A stretch of DNA of 60,000 nt from Nymphaea colorata. Taxonomy: Eukaryota > Streptophyta > Magnoliopsida > Nymphaeales > Nymphaeaceae. Of the stretch, positions 48,778-59,585 are shown piece by piece; within the stretch, counting starts at the first letter, position 1, and the number at the start of each line of letters is the position of its first letter. The stretch covers positions 15,861,858 to 15,921,857 of the forward strand of contig NC_045144.1 in NCBI RefSeq assembly GCF_008831285.2, written 5' to 3'. Below the pieces are notes generated by a model that was given only the letters and a program-made list of their open reading frames with translations, searched no databases and was not told where the DNA came from. The translations under genes were made by a program, and so were the position numbers.

Positions 48778-50129
48778 ATGTTGGATGTGTAGCTTGTACG
48801 TCCACTTTGGACTTTTAGTATATGAGAATATATGTGCACGTGATCCAAAATGATACTAGCATTTCTTGTGGTCAGTGTTTGGTGGGACAATATACTCCAT
48901 GCTATATTTGTAAACAACATATTATTTGAGCTTAAGACTAAATTATCTTATTATTGTGATTTATATATAAACATCATTGTTCATAAGTGAATCAATAACT
49001 TGTTAATTTAAACAAATATTTAATAGTACCAGGATTGAAAGCATAATAAATTATACATAGTATTAGTTATCTATTCATAAACTTACCTCAAACATTTAGT
49101 TACGTTGCTACGATTCAAACTCATCCTAAATGCATAAGAATGTAACTAGATCTACAATGTAGAATTACATTAACAAACTTTTTTTTTCTTACGCATCACT
49201 TGTACCAATTTAAAAATAATTTAGTTCTTCAACACTTTTTGATACTAGTTCTCCAAATCCATTTGTAGACAACTTTTATGAAGGACTGCCAGGGTAAGGG
49301 GACTCTACTCATTTATACAGCAAATGAATAAAAAAATGTTACTATCTTCAGCGGAAAGAGGGAAGACTGAAACAAAAGAAAGGACCTTGCAAACAAAACT
49401 ACATTGAGAGCTTAGCATCTTAGGCAGACTTTTGAGGTCCCCATTCAATAATCTCATCACAACTCCTCATGAAACTAAAGAGAAAAGGAAAATTTTCTTG
49501 GAAATGTACAAAGTTAGAAGAAGTTATTTAATATGTACGAAATACTTTTTAATCTATATGTCACCCCAAAAGAACTTAGTTAATTATGACATTTCAACAT
49601 TTGAAGTTACCAGTGATCACTAGGTCACCAATGTTGTTGCCAATGGAAGTCAAAAGTCTGCTAAGATAAATAAATTCATATAGAAAATCCCAGTTCTCAA
49701 TAATCACAACACCATAAATGGCCTCTACGAGATTTGAAAAGTGCCCGGCAAGGTCATTCCCGACATCTCCCAACGACGGGGCTGCTGTGTTGGGAAAACC
49801 ATGGTCAGCACATTGTGAGTTTTCGCCGGTTTGTCCCAAGTGCCGGAAAATGTCTCCCCACATACACACATATATAAAACATGAATTAGAGAGAAAAGTT
49901 TCTTCAAATTTGAAATTTTATTATTAATTACACAATTTTTATACAGAAAAATGAATTGCAATGAACTTGAATAAACTGGAACTCAAAATCAGGCAACACT
50001 GTATGGCTAAAGAAACCAATATAACACTAAAGTCATACATTGCCCATTTACTCTCTGGGTAAAACAGAAACAAAACTTTATTTTGATCAACTCAAAAAGT
50101 CATCAGCTCTGTGCTTTGTGCTTTACACC
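48778..50129. other. intergenic, one unrecognised minus-strand open frame
   Basis: Mostly AT-rich. A less AT-rich part at 49594-49869 is open on the minus strand for 91 codons (for example LGDVGNDLAGHFSNLVEAIY), with a second overlapping frame. I do not recognise it. It could be a decayed exon. Confidence 0.3.
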
Positions 50130-50272
50130 TTAGCAGGTGGCCACCAAATTTCCCATGGGACCGCCATGAGACCTCAGCAATTTCCTAATGCTTGACTTTT
50201 GAAAATCCAACTTCCTCTGCCATTTTCTCTTGTTCTTTTCCTGTTAACAACAACGTTGTGTATGATCCACTC
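50130..50272 (-). pseudogene. C-terminal relict of a MENG/UbiE-type methyltransferase
   Basis: MENG methylates 2-phytyl-1,4-naphthoquinol in phylloquinone (vitamin K1) synthesis in plastids. On the minus strand, after an ATTATTGTAG acceptor, EWIIHNVVV matches that family's conserved Glu-Trp-Met-Ile-Asp-Asn stretch. A shifted frame then gives LTGKEQEKMAEEVGFSKVKH, a stop where Tyr is expected, EIA, another shift, and MGNLVATC with a stop (50130-50132). The order matches the family C-terminus, but about 20 residues are missing after the first block. With two frameshifts, a stop and a deletion it is a pseudogene. The retained splice acceptor argues for a genomic rather than processed copy. No upstream MENG exon was recognised nearby. 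Confidence 0.75.
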
Positions 50273-50734
50273 CTACAATAATAAGAAAAGAAATTCTAGG
50301 AGATGAAGCCTGATTGTTGGACCGATCACCAGCCATTATGAGCATCAAGTACAGAGAACAGGAAAGATTTAAGGAAGAAGAATTGAACCGCAAATGAAGA
50401 TCAATGTAGGTTCTGTTGTGGAAGTACTGAAGAGCAGTGAATGGTGCAATTTATAATACCAAATGCAAAAGAAGAGGGCGAGATGCCACCAGTTTGTGAA
50501 AGGAAAGACTTTCAAATTTCCTGCTTTACGACCATCTATTGCTGAAACTGAAATAAGTACTCTACAATTGTTCTATATTGAGATTGCCTAACAGGTTCCA
50601 AGAATAAAAGAAGAAACATTTTCCGAGGCTAAGTGACGTGCACCTCATTATGAGGTAAATGAGTACTTTCGGAAGAAAAATATATTGTAATGCTATCTCC
50701 TTAATATGTTTGTCTATTTTTCAAATAAACATAC

Positions 50735-50818
50735 CTTCAAGAGCTTGAAATAACCTTTCAAAACCCAATAATTCAAAGAGGCTGGTTGATCTTGTCCAAA
50801 AACCTCAACAGATGCAAT
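50735..50818 (-). CDS. possible exon, unknown protein
   Basis: On the minus strand a TTTTCTTTTCCAG acceptor is followed by 28 open codons (IASVEVFGQDQPASLNYW, then VLKGYFKLLK) and a consensus donor AAG|GTATGT. Of the three frames only this one is open. A further open stretch (EANSKSNSSSSNSSTCTPNM) after a TGTATAG acceptor near 51000 could be the preceding exon. I do not recognise the protein. It is not the MENG sequence expected upstream of 50272. Confidence 0.35.
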
Positions 50819-51247
50819 CTGGAAAAGAAAAGTAGGTTGACACATCTTACAACTACTACAAATTTAAGGAAACAAGCTATAATAGTGCCAGAAAAAACCA
50901 TATTAACATAAAAAAAATAAAATGTAGAAAGGCAGAACCATATTGGGCGTACAAGTACTACTATTGCTACTGCTACTGTTTGATTTTGAATTAGCTTCCT
51001 ATACACAGGTTACAGATTTAAATAAAACATCCGAATATTGTTCATGACTAAGAATAAGCGTGTTTTAGTTGCCAAACTCACAAACAACTACTTTTTCTTA
51101 TTCTTATTGAGTGGATCTAGTGATAAGAATGAGTTTAACGCACTCTAGTGAATAGGAGGAGTGGAAATAAAAACTGAATGAAATGTATAATATTTATCTC
51201 ATGAAAAGTGTTTATTGAAGGCATTAAGATCACACTAAGTTGTGTCA

Positions 51248-51250
<3 letters not shown>

Positions 51251-51283
<33 letters not shown>

Positions 51284-51296
51284 TATATATATATAT
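51251..51296. repeat. (CA)n(TA)n microsatellite
   Basis: A CA run of about 32 bp followed by a short TA run. Confidence 0.95.
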
Positions 51297-51816
51297 TCCA
51301 TGCTAACATTTTGCCCTAAATTTTAGGCCCTTTTGGTTATGAAAGTGACACAGGGATAGGTTGAGATTTAGCGACTGGGTGTTCATATCACCTTTGAATC
51401 TGGTCGTTATAAGCAATGCTAAAGTCAAGTTCAAGTTTTGAACTTCACCTTGCAAGAACATTAACAATTTCGATCTGAATAATTGAAGTATGTTAGGGAT
51501 CAAGTGTTTGGTCAAACTGATTATTGATTATAATGTAGAAAACATGTTCCAACTGTTCTTAGTCCTACCACATTTTGTGACACAATGAGGGGTGGTTCCT
51601 CCAAGTCGGACATAATGAAGTCTCATGGGATCTACTACTTCTGCAACTCATAAACAACATTAAACTCAACCAAATTTTAGACAATTGGGGTATGAATTCT
51701 CCAACAAGTTTGGTGAACGATCAGCTTCTCTAGTACATTGAGCAACTTTAGTTGCAACATGCAGTCACTTTTAGGGAGGTAAGTCCAGTATTTTCTTCAG
51801 ATCAATAGCCTCAATT

Positions 51817-51924
51817 CAATGTATAGCAGGCCTTTTTATCACTGTGTTACTTTTTAGTCAATGTATACCAGGTCTTTTCATGAATGTGCTTCTTTTTATC
51901 AATGTATAGCAGGTTTTTTATGGT
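51817..51924. repeat. 41-42-bp tandem repeat, about 2.5 copies
   Basis: CAATGTATA(G/C)CAGG starts copies at 51817, 51859 and 51900. Each is followed by a CTTTTTAT-like tract. Confidence 0.8.
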
Positions 51925-52261
51925 TCTTTAGTTGAAGAAGAAGAAGAAAATCAAATTAAGCTAAGAAAAGTCTTAGTTGAAGAAGAGACAAAAAACAAAG
52001 AAAAATGGCAGTTTTCATGGTTTTATTTATCCTTTCTCTGTAATATGAATATTTTTTTTTTGAGAGACAGGTATGGCGATTGCCATTTTGCAAAAAAATA
52101 TGTGTGTTAATATTTATATGGAGCTGATTTATTTACTAATTGGAGTTGTGACTAAGTCTGTTATTTTGTTTGGCAAATGCTAATATGTATGTTTATCCTT
52201 GTTCAAATTGTTGATGAGGCATCAATGCTTTTGAATGAAGGTGCTAAAGCTTCTCTATTGA
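51925..52261. other. intergenic sequence next to the third Copia, nothing recognised
   Basis: AT-rich, with a short (GAA)n tract near 51940-51950 and a T run near 52051. No gene. Confidence 0.5.
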
Positions 52262-52503
52262 TGTTATTATTGAATAAGAAAATCACAATGAACACAATCG
52301 TAACGTGGAAAAACCTCAACACGAGGAAAAAAAACCACGATTAGAGGAAGATTCCAGCACTCACTAGCTGCTGGTCTCTCTCTCACTTAATTCTCATTCA
52401 CATACTAAAAATATGGTAACAAATGCTCAAATAGAGCTCAACATGAACAACGGGTCAAATAGGGTGCAGACCCAAACCTAAACATACAAACCTAAGTCAC
52501 TCA
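52262..52503 (-). repeat. 3' LTR of the third Copia
   Basis: Its architecture parallels 21774-22022: GAACACAATCGTAACG, CACTAGC, CTCTCTCTC-ACTTAATTCTCATTCA, AAATAGAGC and CAGACCCAAACC in the same order. The outer boundary is approximate. Confidence 0.65.
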
Positions 52504-52517
52504 ACTCTTCTATTTTA

Positions 52518-52850
52518 CTGTTGCATCCGAGTCCGCATAGAGTCGGGTGCGCACCGGACATGGGTGCCACTCTGACTCACACTTGAGCCTAGTTCGAATG
52601 TCATATTACTAAATTACTTATATAATATATGTTGTTTTGATATTTTTCTATGCAATACAATTATTCAAGTATCTTATATATATTAATAACTAAATTATAA
52701 TAATAATATATACATGCTTATTATGTTATGTATATAATAAAATGAAAATAATAATAATAATAAAATACCTACACCACACCGCCGCACCTAAATTTTTTGG
52801 GATGTGCCGTTCCGGCACCGGCACCAGCACCCCGCACTCTGGTGACATAG
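52518..52850. mobile_element. possible MITE between the LTR and polypurine tract
   Basis: CTGTTGCATCCGAGTCCG at the left and, inverted, CTATGTCACCAGAGTGCG at the right bracket an AT-rich middle. GGGTGCGCACCGG and GGCACCGGCACC words lie just inside. It separates the LTR from the polypurine tract, which are adjacent in a normal element. No convincing target duplication was seen. Confidence 0.4.
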
Positions 52851-52950
52851 ATACAAACACATCAATACTCCCCTTCAAGTTGGGCATATATATCAAACAT
52901 GCCAAACTTGGATACATTTCTCTCAAATGAAGTTGATGACAAAGCCTTGG

Positions 52951-54081
52951 TTAGTCTGGTCTTCGTGGCTTCATGTAAGGTAGAACAAGTTCTTTAGCAT
53001 CAATTCTCTCCTGAATGGAATGACGGTCGATCTCTACGTCCTTTGTTCTATCGTGTAATACCAAATTGTTGGCCAAGTTGATTGGAGACTTGTTATCACA
53101 ATACATCTTTATAGGTCCCTTAGCTTTTATTCTGTCGGCCAATAGCACTTTCAGTCATAACAACTTGGAGACTCCCATGGCCACAGCTTTATATTCAGCC
53201 TCAGCATTGGAGCAAGAGCAAATGTCATGTCTCTTATTCCTCTACACTACGAGATTCCCTCCTAAGTAAATACAATAGCCTAAGGTGAATTTTCTAGTAT
53301 CAACACATCCTGTCCAGTCTGCATTTGAATAACCTTCAATCTCAAGAGAGTTTTGCTTAACATACAAGAGACCCTTACCAAGACTTTTCTTCAAGTAACA
53401 TAAAATCTTATTGACAGCCTTCAAGTGAGCATCCATGGGAGCGTGCATGCTCCTCACATTTACAACAAAGGTAATATTAGGTTTAGTAAAAGTAAGATAA
53501 ATCAATTTCCCAACAAGACGTTGATATCTTTCCTTGGCTTTTTCACAGAGAGGTTCCCCATCTCTAAGACTAAGCTTGTGTCCAGCATCTAGACGAGTAG
53601 AAGTAGATCTACACCCAAGTTTCCTAGTCTCCTTTAATAAATTTAGAGTATATTTTCGTTGATTTCACACAAGACTTATGCCTGACTAGCCATTTCAATA
53701 TCAAGGAAATATTTCAACTTGCCAAGGTCCTTGAGGTCGAACTTGATAGCCAACAATTTTTTTAACTTTGTTATTTTATCTTCATCATTACTTGTGACAA
53801 TCATATCATCAACATATACCAACAAAAGAATAACATTATGCTCATTTCTCTTTACAAAGAGAGTATGATTTTCATTCCCTTGATAATATCTATGCCTGGG
53901 GAGATTGCTTGAGCCCATACAAAGTTTTCTTCAACTTGCAATATTTTTTAGATTCCTCATATCTTGGAGGCATGCACAGATATACTTCCTCTTTGAGATC
54001 TCCGTTAAGAAATATGTTCTTAACATCAAGTTGATACATCTTCCACTCCTTTATTACTGCTAAGGAGATGACTATTTTCAT
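52951..54081 (-). pseudogene. Copia RT and RNase H of the third element
   Basis: RT pieces are YQLDVKNIFLNGDLKEEVYL (54081-53890) and LLLVYVDDMIVTSND with the catalytic YVDD at 53805-53816. RNase H pieces follow: IEGYSNADWTGCVDTRK (53505-53242) and IKMYCDNKSPINLANNLVLH (53148-52951). Frameshifts separate all of them. Confidence 0.88.
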
Positions 54082-54205
54082 CTTTGCAATAGGAGCAAAT
54101 GTTTCTAAGTTGTCAATCCCATATTTCTAGGAGCAAATGTTTCCAAGTAGTCAATCTCATATTTCTGACTGAACCCTTTGGCAACCAAGCGAGCTTTGTA
54201 TCTGT

Positions 54206-55101
54206 CTACACTCCCATTGACTTATATTTAATGGTGTAGACCCACTTGGATCCTACCAGATGAGCTGATTCGGGGATATTTACCACCTCCCATATTCTAT
54301 TTTTATTTAGTACTTTCATCTTTTTTTGCATCGCATGATCCCACTTGGAATTGCTCTGAGCCTCAGTAACAGTCTTGAGAATCACAACTATAGAAAGAGA
54401 TGATATACAACATTTGTAGTTCTTACTTAGTTTAGAATAAGATATGAAATTATGAATAGGGTGTCGAGTACATGACCTGATACCCTTTCTAAGAACAAAG
54501 GGTAACTCTTCATTTCTAGCTTCTATCGGATTACCTTCAACCAGCATCTCCAAAGTACAAGTTGGATCATCCAGGGAAGGTGTGGCATTAGGATTGGGAT
54601 TGGAATTAATGTCACCATTCAACTCACCAGTGAGCTCTGTTGCAGTCAATCTTCTTGAGTAAACTTGCCCAAAAAAGTGATCACATTCCTCCTCATTCCC
54701 AGTTCAGCAACCCTCATCCTTGTTGTCCTTGTTGTGCTCAAGAATGTCAGTAAATGAAGTCTTTTCCTTTTTATACTCCAGGAAGCCTGTGCACTAAATC
54801 TTTTGATTTGGAGAATACTCTTTTCTTATTGTGGACCTCTCCTCCTGAAGAGAATTCTAAACAAAATAGGTAATATGTTCTAGGAAGGTGACATCTTTGG
54901 TAATATAGACATGACCAGTGGAAGGGTCTCGATACTTATATCCTTTTTGAGTAGGGAATAACAAAGAAACACTCCATTAATCGAACTTGAATCATGCTTT
55001 TTAATATTAGAAATGTGATTGTGAATAAAACAGACACCGTGAAAGACCCGAGGTGAAAGAGAAAAATGTTGACGACTCCCTTCTAACATAGAATGAGGCA
55101 T
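54206..55101 (-). pseudogene. Copia integrase C-terminus, linker and RT N-terminus of the third element
   Basis: 55101-54880 keeps MPHSMLEGSRQHFSLSPRVF and the integrase C-terminal region. 54649-54206 holds the linker and [33 protein letters not shown] local duplication of AGCAAATGTTTC near 54097 and 54128 disrupts the frame. Confidence 0.82.
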
Positions 55102-55109
55102 TCACCTAT

Positions 55110-55796
55110 TTAACACATGCTAGGCATACAATTAATCAAATGCGCACTGATGAGCACAACATCCCCCCAATATTGCTTTGGAAGTTGTCGTAGGAACAAG
55201 ATGGCCCTAGTGATATTTAGCAATTGACGACTCTTTCGTTCAACAACTCCATTTTGAGGAGGGGTATAACTACAAGTTATCTCATGAACAATCCCCCTTT
55301 GTCGAAAGGAACCATTAAGAGAATGACACATATACTCGTACATTGTCAAAGCGAAAAGTCTTAACCGAAGTTCCAAATTGAGTTTTCACAAGAATGATGA
55401 AAGCCTCTATGACCTTATGCACTTCATTACAGTCTTTCAACAAGTACACGAAGGTGTTACGAGAGCAACCATCTATAAAAGTTATAAAATACTGAAAACT
55501 ACGAGAAGAAGGAATTGCCGAAGGCCCTGCACATCAGAATGTATTAAAGCAAAAAACTTCATTAGAACGACTAGTAGATATAGGGTACAAACCCTAACAT
55601 GTTTAGCCAAATTACACACATCATAAGATAATATAGTCATATCTAGACTAAAACATAAATTATGAAACAACTGTCTAAGTATTCCAAAAAGAAGATGCCC
55701 AAGGTGCTCATGCCATCGCAAGACAAACTGAAGGAAGTACTCTCTACTCTTCTTTGTTTTGCTAACCGCCGTCATGAGAGTTGTGGCAGCATGCAA
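55110..55796 (-). pseudogene. Copia integrase core of the third element
   Basis: Two frames: 55796-55482 with the HLGHLLFGILRQL zinc region, CNLAKH and LIHSDVQG (first catalytic Asp), and 55376-55110 with IVHEITCSYTPPQNGVVERK (catalytic Glu). Confidence 0.85.
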
Positions 55797-55831
55797 GAAG
55801 AAGTCCCAATCTTCTTCTTTGTCACCAAGTC

Positions 55832-56164
55832 TTACAAGACATAATGATTAGTATTAAAAATAAGTTCACAATTCAACTCTTTCTTAATCTTACTAACTGT
55901 CAAAAGGTTTAAGGGAAGGTGAGGAACATGTAGGGCATTGTGAATTAAGAACTTGTTTAAAAGAGAAAGACTCCCTTTCCCTGCTACGGAAATAGATGAA
56001 CCATCAGCAAGAGAAGCCCATTCCTTCCTACACGAGAGTTTATATTCATGAAAAAACTTAGGATTGCCGGTCATGTGGTGGGTAGCAGCACTATCAACAA
56101 TCCATTCTCCCATACCAGAATTACCTTTTTCGTTAGAGTTAACAAGGGTGCAATTGACTTTCAT
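55832..56164 (-). pseudogene. Copia protease of the third element
   Basis: WIVDSAATHHMTGNPKFFH has Asp-Ser-Ala where Asp-Ser-Gly is usual, followed by SLADGSSISVAGKGSLSLLN. 110 codons are open, then a stop. Confidence 0.85.
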
Positions 56165-57060
56165 ATCATCTGATGACTCAGCCTAACTAGTATCAATGCG
56201 ACTCAGGCATGCACAAAGCTCATGAGTCTGATGGACTGATATTGTTGGTTTTCCCCCATCAGAATTTGCAGTTTCAGAGATTGACTTATTCCCACTAGAA
56301 GAACTTCCATGACTATTTTTCCTTTTAGGATGAAGGTCCCAACAAATTTCAATAGTGTAACTAGATTTCTTGCATTGAGCACACTTTCAAGAAGAACCGG
56401 TAGCTGCCATAGGAGCTCGGCTGATAAGGGCAGACCTCTCATTGCTTGTGGAATGAGCCCCCATTTTTCCTATTATAACAAGATGTCACTGCTCTTTGGC
56501 CTCAACGTGAAAATAGACATCCTCAATGCTGACCATATTTTGTGAATTAAGAATTTGGCTTCTAGTGCCTTCACAGTCATCTTTCACTCCAGCCAAGAAC
56601 AAAAATACCATGTTCTTCTATTCCATGGTCCAATGATGCAGTTGGTCTTGGGGACATTTTCAAGTATCATTGGAGTAGTAGTCAAGTTCCTCCCATCTTA
56701 ATTTCAATGCCACATAAAAGTCTACTACAGAAAGTTCTCCTTGCCATAAGGTATAGATGTCTTTCCTTAGCTGATACAAACAAACATCATTCTTCTTATG
56801 ATCATACAACTATTCTAAAATAGTCCACATGTCTCTGACAATCCTCTTACGAAGATTGAGGGGTTGAATATCAGAAGACATAGAGTTGACAACCCAGGTT
56901 TTGACTTAGTTGTCCTCAAGAAACCACGTATCCTATATTGGGATAGTCTCAAGTAGTTCAGTCTTCTTCCCATTGACATAAGTAATTCACCCTCGACCAG
57001 CATTTCAGTCTTCTTCCCATTGATGCATTTCACTTTGGGCTTAAACACCTTTTCTATATG
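56165..57060 (-). pseudogene. Copia gag remnant of the third element
   Basis: Broken frames on the minus strand show a UBN2-type gag (for example the stretch read near 56880-56560) and a degraded zinc knuckle, CAQCKKSSYTIEIC (about 56385-56345), with Tyr in place of the His. This gag is absent from the sister element at 21774. Confidence 0.7.
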
Positions 57061-57747
57061 CGGTGTGGAAGAATATTGAAAGTTTGATGTTTCAAACTTT
57101 TGAAAAGGTTTTTGAAGAATTGCTTGAGAATGTGAAACATTTTAAGGAAGACTAGAGTTGGGAAATCTTTGTAAATATCATTGATAAATTATTTTGAAGT
57201 TGTTTTAGTGTTATCTTAAGAGTTTATGTAGGTTTGAGATTTTCATCTAATTCGATTACCATCTAGTTAGAGCTTCATCTCATCTTGCTTAAGTTCTTTT
57301 AGAAATATGATTGTCTTCATTGGTGATATTAAGTGATTCTGAATGCATGAATGTATTGATCATATATGATTAAAAGAGAATGAAGCATATATGATTAAAA
57401 GAGAATGGAACATTTCTACCACAACATTATCTAGAAACATTTCTACCATACCATACATCTAAGATTTTTGTTTTGATAACTATCATATATAAAAAAGAAA
57501 AGTTTTTGAAAATAGATTGGAGTTGTAAACCGTCAATCATGAATCCAATATTGGGTCATTACTTGATTTGTAGTCTTGATGAAGTCGGCAAATGAAAAAT
57601 TAAAATCTTAAATGATAAGAGAAAAATATTGAAAGAATGGGAAAAGATGAAAGACTTGATCCCAAGAGAGATATAGACAAAGAGAGAGAGAAAGAGATCT
57701 TGAAAATCATAAAATCAAATATTTTAAAGGAAGAGAGATACGTATTC

Positions 57748-57778
<31 letters not shown>

Positions 57779-58520
57779 CTTGCGAGAATGAGGTTTAAAT
57801 CAAATAGAGAAGAGAAGATCATTTTAGAAAGAGAAAGAGATTTAAGAAAATGGAATACACGTACATATATTTATGTATACGTATATGAGAGTTTGTAAAA
57901 TGATATATTAAATCATAAACAGAGAATGACAAAAAGAAATAATCATGTGCACGTATATGTACATAACACGTATATACGTACATGTCTTCATGAGAATAAA
58001 AATCAAGAAATGAAAACAACCGACTTCAAGTTTTATGTAGGCCAGAGGAGAGCTTAAACTCATGTAAGAGTCCAAGCTAAGTCTCTATGACCAACTTATA
58101 GAGGGCATTTGCTTTTGAAAATCTTTTGTCAAATATGATTTATATAAACATAGAATATTGTTATTCCATTGGTTGCAAGGGAATATGTTTCTTTTACCAT
58201 TGGGTATGGAAGAAGCTTAAACCACACGATAAGGTGCTTATTAGGGCTTCTAATTGGATGATTAAAAAGAAAACTATCGAGCAAAATGATATGCAAATGC
58301 ATATTAAAATGTACATATTTCGTGAGGGTTTTTCCCGGGTTGAACAAGTCTCAATCGCAAAAATTAATATAAAGGTAAAAATTTTCAAACCATACTCTCA
58401 TTCTCGCCATACATTCACATATAAATAGAAAATCAAACAATTATGCATGGATAAAATGTAGACAATATTCAAGGAAGGAAAAAGAAATAAAGAGATCCAA
58501 CTAAGAAGGAAAACATCATT
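57061..58520. other. AT-rich intergenic sequence, no gene recognised
   Basis: Contains a (TA)n run near 57749-57772 and a duplicated phrase CATATATGATTAAAAGAGAATG (about 57360 and 57386). Open frames are short and unlike known proteins. Confidence 0.5.
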
Positions 58521-58521
58521 C

Positions 58522-58890
58522 AACTATGAAAAGAAATATCATCTCATCTTCTTATGCTTCCAGTACATTTGAGCATATCCACTTGACTCTAAAATAGACA
58601 TTGAAAGCTATGTCCTTTAGCCATGGGAAAATGAAGAAGAGAGAAAGAGGGGAAGCAAAACATGACTAATAACATGACTCAAGCATGAAAAAGAAAAATC
58701 ATCTCATCTTTTCATGCTCTCGGTACACTTGAGCATAGCCTCTTGACTCTAAAATAGAGAGTGGGAGCTATTTCCTTTGGCCATGAGGGGAGGAAGAGAG
58801 AAAGAGATGAAACAAGTCCAGACTATATCCAAGAAATGTAGGTAACATGATTGAAGCATAAAATGAAATATCACTTTACCTTTTGAAGAG
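58522..58890. repeat. 160-bp tandem repeat, about 2.3 copies
   Basis: ATCATCTCATCTT followed by ATGCT, then GTACA(T/C)TTGAGCATA and TTGACTCTAAAATAGA, occurs in copies spaced 160 bp (58541 and 58701). A third partial copy begins near 58852. Confidence 0.85.
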
Positions 58891-59164
58891 TTGTACCTTG
58901 TTCCAAGTTGGAGAAGAAAAAGAAAAATGAAAAGGAAAGGAAAAAAATGAAAAGAGAAGCAAATTTAAGCATTAGAAATCCCCCAACGATTAGCCCATGC
59001 TCAAGAGGAAGGATTGTGGGGGTATTTATAGTGGATTTTAGAGCCAAAACCTAAAATTTGAATTTTTTTTGAATTTTTCAATATTTTCATCCGAATTTCA
59101 AAGAATTTTAAATTATTTTTTAAATTAAAAAAAAGTTTTAACTAAAGGAGGATAGGCCCTGTAA

Positions 59165-59585
59165 ACACCATTTTGAGATGTGGGCAGGGCTATTGCCCGC
59201 CCAAAGAAGCCAAAACCGCTCCTTGGGGGCGGTTTTTCACGAGAAAACGAAGGAGGGGGGGGGGGGGTAGGGCTGCATTGTTGCAGGCCTGGTCGGGCGC
59301 TGTTGTGCGCCAGGTGCAATAGGCGCTTCGGTAAGGCGCGCGCAGCAGCGCGCAATGCGATGCCGCTTGCAGCACTGCGGTCGCGTGACGTGTAATGCTG
59401 TCGCGTCACACGATCGCGTAACGCGACCGCTCGCTGTGCGAGCTCTCGTTGGCGAAATCATGCTCGTGACGCACAGTCGCGGGGTCGCGCTGTGCGAGCT
59501 AGCGACACGCGGTCCAGGGGTCGCGCTGTGCGAGCTCGCGCAGCGCGGTCGTGGGGTCGCACGACTGCGCGTCGCCGGGGCTCTA
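59165..59585. other. GC-rich, CpG-dense block
   Basis: An abrupt block of very high GC with many CG dinucleotides inside strongly AT-rich DNA. It starts after GGGGGTATTTATAG (about 59010), which looks like a TATA region, and may be the transcribed part of a large LTR running off the window. Open frames on both strands follow from the composition only. Confidence 0.6.
59481..59580. repeat. 36-bp tandem repeat in the GC-rich block
   Basis: GGGGTCGCGCTGTGCGAGCT begins units at 59481 and 59517. A third, diverged unit begins GGGGTCGCACGACTG at 59553. An extra CGCTGTGCGAGCT lies at about 59430. Confidence 0.88.

Larger units (their letters stand above)
52262..57060 (-). mobile_element. Copia element, minus strand, 5'-truncated, same family as the one at 21774
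   Basis: On the minus strand, order from high to low coordinates is gag, protease, integrase, RT, RNase H and a 3' LTR (about 52262-52503). The polypurine tract is CTTGAAGGGGAG (plus-strand CTCCCCTTCAAG, about 52868-52879). Pol and LTR sequences follow those of the nested Copia closely, for example the shared words AAACATGCCCAACTTGG-like and ACATTTCTCTCAAATGAAG next to the LTR. No second LTR or priming site was found to the right, so the 5' end is lost at about 57060. All frames are broken. Confidence 0.88.

Noticed and set aside
58522-58890. Regular direct repeats that might suggest a CRISPR array
   Set aside because: The 160-bp units are imperfect tandem duplicates without unique spacers, in a eukaryotic context.
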